Of a stretch of 64,000 nt of DNA, positions 38,835 to 48,971 are shown piece after piece; positions within the stretch are counted from its first letter, which is position 1; each line of letters starts with the position of its first letter. Under the pieces are notes generated by a model. The model was not told where the DNA came from and did no database searches. It was given only the letters and a program-made list of their open reading frames with translations. Location of the stretch: contig CAJNOL010001433.1 of assembly GCA_905250125.1 (NCBI GenBank), forward strand, positions 1-64,000, in the 5' to 3' direction. Position numbers and translations under genes: made by a program. Source of the stretch: Rotaria sordida (taxonomy: Eukaryota; Rotifera; Eurotatoria; Philodinida; Philodinidae).

Positions 38835-38972
38835 TCAAATTGCATCGTGGTTGTTCGCACGATGAACTGTTTGTAATAATGCTTCATTTAAAAGTAAACT
38901 AGTAGTTACAGTCAATAGAGTTTCACGTAATACATCAAGCAGTATGATACGAAGTGATAGTAGCCACTCCTA
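38835..38972 (-). pseudogene. minus-strand exon-like remnant (about 45 codons)
   Basis: After a plausible acceptor (ACATACATTAG) the frame reads EWLLSLRIILLDVLRETLLT and a hydrophobic SLLLNEALLQT, ending at TGA. In another frame, further upstream, IIVILTDNEE is visible. These look like pieces of a decayed or incompletely sequenced minus-strand gene located between the two halves of MDH1B. Confidence 0.3.
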
Positions 38973-39693
38973 ATGTATGTGAACAAATGATAAATAAAAA
39001 TTTATTGTCAATAAATGTATAGAATGGAGAATGAATATCCATTTATTCTTCATTATCTGTTAAAATCACGATGATTCGCCAGACATGATATTAAGTATTT
39101 ACACAACTCCTCCTATTTTTCGATAATTCTAGGGTTGGTCTTAATAAAATGAAATTGGAACTAATTGCAAGGAGACAAAATGAACAGTCACCCATAGGGG
39201 AGGATCAAAGGTTAATTTGTTTATTATATGGTTGAATGATTAAATCGTTCAGTGGATACTTGAGCCTCAGCACCCTCGGATATAGAATGACCTTAATCGA
39301 ATCATGAGTGGTTGATTGCCTCGATCACACATCTAACAACGCATACTCAACACGTTGTAACTATTGTGGTTCGCATAAAGAGTTCAAGCGATTGAACGAG
39401 GCTGATTTTCTGTCTGAAGCTGCAACTAGTGAAAATTGTAGAGAAGATATTGAACTTATGAAACTGCTTCTGGGTAGTCCTCTATGCCTTTAAGTCTATA
39501 AAAGAGATGTCACAGATACTGATCTAGATTTTTGTTATATAATAAGTCCTAATGATCTTAATTGTAAAATACCCTGTATACTGCAGATGATCGATTATTA
39601 TTTACTTGCTTCTATTTTAAATAGTTTATTGAATATTTGAATAAGTTTTGTATTGATTGTCAAAAATTCTAATCAAATTTATCTATGATTTAG

Positions 39694-40384
39694 ATATTAC
39701 TGATCTACATATTATTGGAGATATCAATGGTGAATATATTATTGATACAAGTCATTGTCAAACAGTTGATTATGAAGGTGCTATATGGGCACGATCATTT
39801 TTAAGAAATTCAACAGATATGTTAGCTGATTCGAAATGGATTAAAGAAGTTATTGGAAAGGAAGTTGAAAATCGAGGTAAATTATTCATGAAATAATTAA
39901 ATTACATATATAGTTTTTTTCCTTTAGATTTTGAACTTTATACTCGTGTTGAACATAATCAAATACTTGTTCATACTCAAGCATCAGCTATTTTATCATT
40001 TATTCAAGGTATAAATTATATTATTGATTTATTATCATTAATAAAATCTTTGTCTTTTTTTTTTGTTCTTTATCAGATTGGATCAATGGTTCTAATGATG
40101 ATTATTCATATTCATGTGTTATGTCTTGTTCAAGTTCTACACTAGGTTTAACAGAAACAAATGATGATGAACAAATAAATGAAAATATAATTTGTTCTAT
40201 ACCTGTAATGATGAAAGGTCCAGATGAAATAGTACCTATTGATTTAAAACTATCAAATGATAATCGAATTATACTCATTCGAATCATCAAGGTAGATTTT
40301 CTCTTTAAATCAATATCAATAACAATTGATCAATCATTTTTTTATTTATAATAGGACATGCAAGTCAAATATAAAATGGATTGA
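39694..40384 (+). CDS. MDH1B: malate dehydrogenase 1B-like, 3' exons (168 aa, partial)
   Basis: Four exons join in phase: 39694-39876, 39928-40008, 40077-40291 and 40355-40384. The first matches the MDH1B segment after the dinucleotide-binding fold: DLHIIGDINGEYIIDTS, YEGAIWARSFLRNS and SKWIKEVIGK. The next (HTQASAILSFIQDWINGS) corresponds to the helix carrying the substrate-site region of the MDH fold. IICSIPVMMKGP corresponds to the GIPKGIVFSMPV-type C-terminal strand of the family. The C-terminus is short and ends YKMD, without the long tail of vertebrate MDH1B. The first exon needs one base from a missing upstream exon. Introns are 51-68 bp. I infer this and 36064-36251 are one gene. Confidence 0.78.
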
Positions 40385-40917
40385 TTATCATAAACAATTT
40401 TTCATATTTAATCATTTTTTCTTTTTTCTTTTCACATAATTTTTTTCTTTTACACCGTATCGAAATAACATATCTTTTTTTTTTTTTTTTTGTCTTGATA
40501 TTACTTTCATCAAACGACTAACATGATGACAAGAAAGAAATAATAATGATGATGATGATGGAGATGAGTTCGTCTTCTTTTTTTTTCTTTTCTCAAGAGA
40601 TATATTCATGCGATATTGTACGCAATCGTGCATGAAACATTTTTATACCAAAAAAAAACAAATCGACATTGATTTCATCTAGTCCGAAACGATAGAAAAA
40701 AAAAAGCGTGAGAGAAATTGAATAAGATACATATGCACATCGTTGACATGACTGTACGGTCACCCATCATCACACAACCATTGACCGAACGTATAGCATA
40801 TACACATTAAAATGATTAATATAGGTGTTCATTTTGTTCAATGATGTATACATCGAGTTTCTTCATATGAAAATGATCAGATGAATACATGACACATTTA
40901 AAAAAAAATATACAATT
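40385..40917. other. intergenic stretch, MDH1B to next gene
   Basis: A/T-rich with long T runs and a GAT-rich microsatellite-like patch near 40545-40565. No exon seen. It presumably contains the 3' UTR of MDH1B and the promoter of the following gene. Confidence 0.5.
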
Positions 40918-42598
40918 ATGTTTCATCAGCCATTTTATTCTCAATCACAACAACAACATCAAACAGCATTTCATAATAATCATGGAACAAATCATTTTTT
41001 TATGCCAAATAATTCATCTTATTATCATTCAGGTCCTATACCAAATCAAAGTAGTCATCATGTAAATTTTAGTCGGACTTTTGATTATTTTCCTAAGCCG
41101 TCTAATGGTTTTAATTCAATGGGAACAGGTCCATATTATTTTAATGATTTAACAAATCAACAACAATGGAAATCAAATATGACAAGAAATCAACAACAGT
41201 ATCATCATATACCAGCATATCCTTTTCAAGATAAATCAACATATTATTATATGTCTGAACCAATTATTACTAGTAATAATCGTATTACTGTAAAATAAAA
41301 CTATATTCTTTGATTGGGTTTTTTTTTTCTATTGAAATTATTTTTTTATTTTTTTCTTGATTAGATTCAATTAACAAAAGTTCATATTGGAAAAAATGGT
41401 GATCAACAACGTGTATTTGTTGAACAAGAATTTAGTAATCAAAATGAATTAAAAAAATTTATTAAAAATTTAAAAAATAATTTTGAAAAAACATTTAATA
41501 ATGGTGCTACAGGTGTTTATAATAACAATGAAAATGTTAATGAAAATCAGAATATAAATAATAAAAAATCTGGGTAAGATTGTTTCTTTTTTTTTTTTTT
41601 TTTTTAATTATTAATCAATCAATTTTATTTATTATTTTAGTGTTATTGTTATTGAAGAACCAGATGAAGAACCAAAAATTTATGAACAAAATGTTTATAA
41701 TGAAAATATTAATTCAAAACAAAAACCTTCAGAAATCAATTATCCATTAGTTAATATATCACAATCAACTAATCATGAACAATATCAACGATCAAAAACT
41801 ATATCATCAAATTCAACAATTTGTTTAAATCAAAATCGAAAAACTAAAATGAAATATAATCAAAAAAATTTCGATAATAATTTAAATAAAAATGAAAAAA
41901 AACAAAATCAAAAATCATTTAATTATTATCGTCATCATTATGAATTACCACCAAGATTTCAACAACAAATTTTTAATAAAGAAAATTTTTTTCGAATGAC
42001 AAATGATTTTGATATTCCACAAAAATTTAATATTCATTGGGTATTTTATTTTTTTTATATATATATATTTGTTTTTTTCAATTTTGTTTTTTAGAAATTC
42101 AATAAATATCAACATCCAACACATAATCAACCACCATATTCATATGTTTTACCAATGAATGAAAATCTTCCTCCATCAACTCCATCAATTTTTCATCATA
42201 AAAAAGATTCATATCATCATCCATCAACACCATCACATTTTATTCATCAAAATGATCAACATCGACCTCAACCATCTTCTCGATATCGTCGTATAAAAAA
42301 AAATCGACGAAATCAACCAAAAACAATAATTGAAAATATTCATTTAACAAATAATACACAACAACAAACACGTGTTCATCGTTCAAAATCTGAATGTCAA
42401 CCAAAAATTTCATTTCAAAATCAATTTAAAAGACAACAATATCTTGATTATAGATTAAATCAAAATCAACGACAATTTTTACCATGTTTACAATCTCGTA
42501 CACCTATATATTATCCTCAAAGACGATTATTTCGAAATACACAAATATATATTCATGTTTTTAATCCTTATTATCGTTCGAATATAATTCGTTTTTAA
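40918..42598 (+). CDS. uncharacterised Gln/Asn/His/Tyr-rich protein (494 aa)
   Basis: Four exons join in phase: 40918-41289, 41365-41573, 41641-42040 and 42095-42598 (1485 nt). Introns are 54-75 bp. The protein is largely low-complexity: an N-terminus rich in Gln, His and Tyr, Asn-rich middle parts, and a basic C-terminal third (SSRYRRIKKNRRNQPK, then RVHRSKSECQ). One segment looks ordered: ITIQLTKVHIGKNGDQQRVF and then ELKKFIKNLKNNF (about residues 122-165), a strand-turn-strand plus helix. No signal peptide or membrane segment. I do not recognise the family. The composition suits a disordered RNA- or condensate-associated protein, but that is speculation. Its stop lies 2 bp from the stop of the opposing collagen gene. 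Confidence 0.72.
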
Positions 42599-42600
42599 TA

Positions 42601-45600
42601 TTAATGATAATTTATTCTTTGACAATTTGTTTCAATACAAAAAATTCCCATATTTGTGTCACTTATTGAACATGGCCATGTATATTGTTGATGAAATAAT
42701 CCATGTTTACCATCTGGTATACGACTTGCAATACCAGATAAACTTGAATCTTGTCGACTCCAATCATGACCTAGATAATAAATAATAATAATAAAAATAA
42801 TACTAATAATCAATTAACAAAACGATATATATGTTATTGTTTTTTTTTTTTTCATTCTTACATGTATCACTTGAAGCTGTTCCATTGACATAAGTACCAT
42901 GCCACCAATATTGAAATCTATAGAAACGAAAAAAAAAGCAATCTATTAAGAGGACCTTTTCAGAATTGATAATCTTCATTCGAACTCATATTCTGTTGAT
43001 TATTACAACCCATAAGTATAGATAAAAGTTCTAGAAAGAATTGTACCATTAGCATTTTCTTCTTGAGTTATGATCATTTTATTGAATTTTTCATTTACGA
43101 GAAAACATTCTCAAGTGATCCACTCCGTTTTGATTCATTCATACGTCATTCGATGGAGTATATTGAAATAAGAAAAAGTCTAAAAGGATTCGTGTTCTTG
43201 ACCTACTGATGAAGAGTTATGGCCGGTGTAATGTGAACCAGGCATTTCGGAAGAACTTAAAATGAACAGTTTCAAGCTGAAATTTTATCTATAGATAGAT
43301 TTTATAGTCCTGAAAGTTTCAACAAAAACGAACATACCTTTGGCGAGTTATTCAATTTTCAAAAAAAAAATAAACAGCTATTTACCATAGGAGGACACAA
43401 TAATCCAGTTTAGTTAACTTTAAGGACTATTCTAATGACTATAAAATCTATCTATAGATAAAATTTTAGCTTGAAATTCTTCATTTTAAGTTTTTCCGAA
43501 ATACCTGGCTCACAATAAAACGGTCATAACTCTTACATCAGTAGACCAAGGACATGAATCCTTTTAGACTTTTTCTTATTTCAATATACTCTATCGAATG
43601 AGGTATGAACGAAGTGGATCATTTGGGAATATTTCCTTGTAAGTGGAAAAGTCAGTAAAATGGTCATAAATTTCGAAGAAAGCTTAAATCTTCTTACAAT
43701 TTTTCTTAGAATAATGTTCCCAGCATACGGATCTAATATCGTTGACATTGAAAGGAAACATCTAAGGAGATCTCCCTTGTCAACTGAACAAATATTACTT
43801 TGTTTTTTGAGTCATTTCTCATGAATTGATCACATAATTCACTAAATATCATAGAAAATTTAATTAAAATTCTTAAATTCTAATTCGAATAATTGTTTTA
43901 GTTATAGTATTCTGTCATATACATTTTTATATTTTTAGCTTCGGTCACCAAGACCCGAACTAAAATTGATTTCTATACATCTGTTTTTCTTACAAATACG
44001 ATACTATAGCGTAGAACGATAAATAAACAAACATAGAGATATGTGTGTAAAGTAAAATTGATCTATAGATCACATGATAACTGACAGTTGACCATTAATA
44101 AGATGAGAAAGATCTACCAAAAAAAAAAATGTTTTACAAGACATATGACAGCTAATGTCTAAGATTACAATAAGAATAGATGTTTAATTCAAATTCTCTT
44201 TTTTTGGAGTGACGATTTAAAACTCTAGAAGAACAAACATCTATCTTCCGGAAACACAAATCCAAAAAGGCTAATATGATCTTCAGAAAGACACCGAACC
44301 TACACTAAATACAATACTGTTTTGCCTAATATACTGTGCACCTCAAAAGTTTTTCCTCCCTCCTTTTAAATTTTGTAGTTTTCATCATTAGACCTTCTTA
44401 ATTTATTAACTTTCTATATATATAAAGAAAGCCTAGAACGCGCTGCATCTTATGGCATATTTACATCGAACAACAAATACAGTTTGAAGTATAAAAGGTG
44501 TATTAGAAAAAGACGTTACATTTTTTTTCTGGTGCAAAAATTGTTCACAAAATCTTAAAATATATGAAGTGTAACTAGTTTTTAAGACAACTTTTGATTG
44601 AAACAAGATAAATATCTGCGGTTTTCACCGTTAGAAAGAGGACATAAAGATGTATCAAATTCTATACTTCGCATGACTCTGATAAGTTTTGTTAGGGTCT
44701 TCAGCGAACTTTTCTTCAAAAACCGAGATTTCTATAGAGGATAAAGTGAAGTTTTTTTTCAAAAAATATGAAAAAGTCGATTTTTTAAGAAAAGTTCATT
44801 AAAGATCTTAACAAAACTTATCAAAGACATGCGAAGTATAGAATTCGATGCATCTTTATGTCCTTTTTCTAACGGTGAAAACCGCAGATTTTTATCTCGT
44901 TTCGATCAAAAATTATTCTAAAACTTAGTTACATTTCATACATTTTAAGATTTTGATCAATTTGTACAGTAAAAAAAAATGTAACATCTTTTTCAAATAC
45001 ACTTTTTATACTTCAAACTGTATTTGTTGTTCAATGTAAATATACCATAAGATGCAGCGCGTTCTAGGCTTTCTTTCTATATATAGGAAGTTAATAAATT
45101 AAAAAGGTCTAGTGATGAAAACTAAAAAATACAAAAGGGGGGAAGGAAAAACTTTTGAGGTGCACAGTAATATCACATCTTTACAATAAAATGAATACAT
45201 TGATCATTTTAATAGATAAATGAAGTCTTATATGGATATTTGAATATCTATAAATTCAAATATTTAATTCTATGACTGATAGGAATGTACTGTTATTTCG
45301 ATTGATGATTCTATTTGAATCAAAATATGAAACTTACTGAGGTTTTAATCCTTGTACATCAAGAATTTCATTTTGTGGTGGTTTTTGTTGAAATATATCT
45401 TCAATTGTGTCAAATAAAATTTTCTCCTTCAAAAAACAAAAAAAAATATTTATAAAAATAATTTTTATAGAAAAAAAAAAAAAAAAAAAACCTAACATGC
45501 ATATTAACAATTGTTGCACTAACACAAATACCAGTAAATAAATTTGATAACCATTGTGTTCTTGTTGACATAAATGCTCGATAAAAACCTGTTAAACCTT

Positions 45601-48567
45601 GACTTTGAGATATATGATCACATAAATCATCATAATCAGATAATTTCGAACATAATAAATCTGTTCGTTCTGGATAACACATTTTACGTACACGAGGACC
45701 AACAGCAAATATATGAAGCTAAATATAAAGAATATATTTATTTATTGAATTTTAATATTAATTTCATAATAGAATAGTAATTCAATGTTCGAAAACATTA
45801 TGATGTACAACTGAAAATTTCATACGATTTAAATGTATTTATCTCAAGATCGATTTTTGAGAGTAAAGACTTTCTAATAAAAAATTTACATTATTTCATG
45901 TCTAGACTATATATAATCTCATGACAGAATTCAATTAAAATAAATCTATTTCTAAACAGCTGTCTCTCATTAATGTCTACTAGTACATATTATTTGGCTC
46001 ACGAAAGAAACTCATTTATTTATTAATACTCATTTGGATACGATAGACTTCTATTCTGTGAAGGAGGCGGGGGGGGGGGGAAGGGATTTCAATACGTACG
46101 CTTTTACATGGAAGGGTAGTAGTACATCGCTGAAAAATAAAATAAAATATAATGTATTTGAACAATCATTAAAATTAATTCTTACAGGTTTCGGATTGGA
46201 TAATGTTGTCGGTGGTAATGTTTGTACTTGTACATAATATGAACTCTATAAAAATCATTAATGAATTAAAAATAAAAGAATGTAGATAAAATACATCGCT
46301 TTCTAATCGTAATGGTATTAATTGACCATGAACTCGAATATAAACACCTTGTAAACGTCCATAGTCATTAACAATATGAATATATGTATGATCAGGATAA
46401 GTTGATGAAGTATCGAGTGCTTGTTGTAAGGTTTTAAATACTCGTACATTAGTCTATATGAATGAATAAAAGTTTCTATATTTTTTTTTGTTTGTTTTTA
46501 AATGAATTCATTTCTAACCTGTATTGATTGTGTACATGTTGGTGAACATGATGTACCAATATCACCTTTATCACCTTTTAATCGCATATACTAAAATATA
46601 AAAAAGAAAATTTTATGATTCATCTTTTTTTTTTTTTTACAGTATTGTAATCCAGAGTAAATGGAGTAGATATTGATGATACTGTTGTAGATGATAATGA
46701 TGATGGTGTACATACACAAGGTACTGCTCGAGCATTTCGATAAGCAATTTTCTATGAAAATTAATTTATAATTATTTATTTAATAAAAGTAGAGAATTTC
46801 TTTTTTTTGCTTCTACTTTGCTATCAACAATTAATTGACGAATTGATTGAGCAAGATGTTGTATATTAATTTGTGAACCAAGACAATCTTTTGTTTCTGT
46901 ATTATATTTCACAGTACAATCTTTCAAAATTAAAATTAAATAAAAGTACATTAATATACTATTAATTTTTACCTGCCGGACATATACCAGCATCACCTTT
47001 CTCTCCGCGTTCACCCTTAAAATTAAGTTTATTGTTGTTTTCTTTTTTTCTTATTATATAAATTTTTACCTTTTCACAACGACATGGAGAATATGTCTAG
47101 AAAAACAAATACAAAAACAAACGATTGATTATTCTTCATTTGTTTAACTTACACGAGGTGTATATTTAGCGAAAGCAGTTGTAGTAGTTCCCTATAATAT
47201 AGAAATAATGATAATTATCAGGTTTGTCTATAGTTATAACTATGAGCTATTTATAATTATGCATATAAGATTAAGCTGTATGATTACAACATCAATACAT
47301 ATAAATGAGAGAATAACATAAGCTTAAGAGAAATCTATCAACAACATATTATATAAACAAATTCATCTTGATTTTCTAAATAATGATTATACATATTGAG
47401 AAAATATATAAAAGACAATATTTATTTGATATGTTCATAATTGAATTGAACCTGTTTCTATTTATGAAAAAAGAATAATAATAAGAATAGAAAAATACAA
47501 ACAAAAAAATATTAGTTTTTTTTGTTTAGATAATTACATAATCAAAATAAAAAAGAAAAGAAAATAATAATTAATATACCTGAAAAAAAATGACTATAAT
47601 AAATAAAATAAACATGAACAATATTGAATCAATAAAAAATCATTCGACATATGGAGTATAAGAAATTTGTTCGTCTAAGTTTCCTTTTTTCTCTTTCTCA
47701 CTCTAATCGAATATATTAGTATCACGAGAAAATGTTCTTATGTGTATATTAATAATAAATGTATAGGGCAACAATAGCAACAAAGTAATTATTCAATCGT
47801 TGTGGACGACTTATAGTACGAATACATGGACATAATCTTCTATCACAATTGTTTATTTATCAAGAAACAACGACGTATATAAGCAAGCTTTGACATTTAA
47901 GAAAAAAAAAAGATATATGACGAAAGTAATAAACATCATACTGATTTCTATCTTATTCTTTTTTTTATTCGCATGAAAGACAAAAATACTCGATTATTTT
48001 CTTTGGAACTAACTAGTGATATACTAGAAACTGAAAAACAGTAGTAACAAAAAAAAAAAACAACAACAAAAAATACTAGCAAAACATCTATTAACTATCC
48101 CAAATACAGATAGCGTAAAAAAAGTCCAGATGGTTCCTACGCCAATATATATATATATATGTTAAGAATGATTAATTGAATTAACATGGAAAATAACTCA
48201 CCATTGTAAATGCTACGATACTCATATTTGAATAGACTGGTGGTAATTCTTCACTTTCAAGATCTCCTGATCCATCAAAAATTCCTATTTCATCATTATT
48301 AGTTGAATATATTGATCGTTGTTTACGATCATCTAATCTAAAACCTTCTTCTTGTTCAAGTATTCGACTTAATTGTTCAATTAAAAATTCATTATCAATA
48401 TCATTGGATGTATCATCTTGAAGAGCTTCATCAACAATATGTTTAATATTACGTACAATTGGATCAATTCGATTGCTATCATTGTTTGTTGATGAACGAG
48501 TTAAAACAATTGTATACAGACAATTGACAATGATCGTTATTACTACTAGATAAAGACAAAAGTACAT
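42601..48567 (-). CDS. multiplexin-like (collagen XV/XVIII) protein with endostatin domain (505 aa)
   Basis: Thirteen minus-strand exons join in phase (1518 nt): 48567-48202, 47191-47153, 47096-47070, 47015-46973, 46920-46817, 46751-46641, 46590-46519, 46453-46295, 46245-46186, 45718-45497, 45426-45338, 42917-42862 and 42770-42601. Residues 2-22 look like a signal peptide. DGSGD near 105 resembles a glycosaminoglycan attachment site. There are only two collagen stretches, GERGEKGDAG (about 145-154) and GDKGDIG (about 236-242). The multiplexin trimerisation domain is at about 255-307 (HTYIHIVNDYGRLQGVYIRV). The endostatin domain runs from 328: GLTGFYRAFMSTRTQ, FQYWWHG, a CHDW segment and a C-terminal GIFCIETNC. 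Multiplexins are basement-membrane proteoglycans. Exon 1 rests on phase and sense only. Intron 11 (2.4 kb) carries two foldback elements. Confidence 0.87.
43045..43690. mobile_element. foldback element with about 265-bp arms, in a collagen intron
   Basis: Left arm about 43045-43312 and right arm about 43430-43690 are reverse complements at roughly 80-85% by eye. Both share AAGAAAAAGTCTAAAAGGAT and TTTATCTATAGATAGATTTT. No transposase and no certain target duplication. CATTCTCAAGTGATCC recalls TATTCTCAAATGATCC at the VDAC-intron foldback (33676), suggesting a shared family. Confidence 0.65.
44332..45169. mobile_element. nearly complete palindrome, Tc1/mariner-type MITE with TA target sites
   Basis: The element spans 44334-45167 (834 bp), flanked by TA on both sides. 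Termini are CTGTGCACCTCAAAAG and its exact reverse complement. The arms, about 390 bp each, match at high identity almost to a roughly 55-bp centre. TA flanks are the mark of Tc1/mariner insertion. No coding capacity. It lies in intron 11 of the collagen gene, where the transcript would form a very long RNA hairpin. Confidence 0.8.
46066..46080 (+). repeat. poly-G tract
   Basis: A run of about 13 G in a collagen intron, exceptional in this A/T-rich DNA and prone to sequencing error or secondary structure. Confidence 0.8.
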
Positions 48568-48971
48568 TTGCCGGTACTTTCATTGAGTTACTAATGTGTA
48601 ATATTGTAGTCGTTTGTTTATTATAGTTGTTGACAAGAGAGAGAAAGAGATAGAAGAAAAAAAAATGTCATTATCCTAGAGTACATGTATTTTCTCTGGT
48701 CTTCTTTTTTTTTCTTTGTTCTTCTCTTCCTGTTTATATTTTGTTGACAGGAAAGCCAAAGAAACAAAAAAAAAGAATAATATTTTTTTTATTTTCGTTG
48801 TTTGTAGTACAAACAACATAAATAAAAAAATAAAAAAAAAAAAAGAAAAGTGATAATTAAATAAAAAAAAAAAAAAAAAAGAAATGTTAATAATGTTTAT
48901 AGGAAAAGAATATATTGCACAAGACGATAAGAAATGAATAATATTTTCTTCTTTTTTTTTTTTTTTTATTA
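48568..48971. other. 404-bp spacer between collagen start and DLGAP stop
   Basis: A/T homopolymer-rich. Both genes are on the minus strand, so it holds the DLGAP 3' UTR and the collagen promoter. No motif assigned. Confidence 0.5.

Larger units (their letters stand above)
36252..39693. other. interrupted middle of MDH1B: repeats, gap and minus-strand remnants
   Basis: About 265 codons of MDH1B (by comparison with the family's full length) should lie here but are not visible on the plus strand. The interval instead holds a hAT-like terminus (36977), half a telomere-motif hairpin (36946-36970), a mariner-type foldback end (37841), the 100-N gap, and open segments on the minus strand (37518-37807, 38371-38544, 38835-38972). 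The missing exons may be in the unsequenced gap. Confidence 0.6.

Noticed and set aside
38835..38972. Inverted piece of MDH1B
   Set aside because: The LLDVLRETLL...NEALLQT reading superficially resembles the MDH segment around PVLRSV...EAF, but conserved residues do not line up, so I do not claim an inversion.
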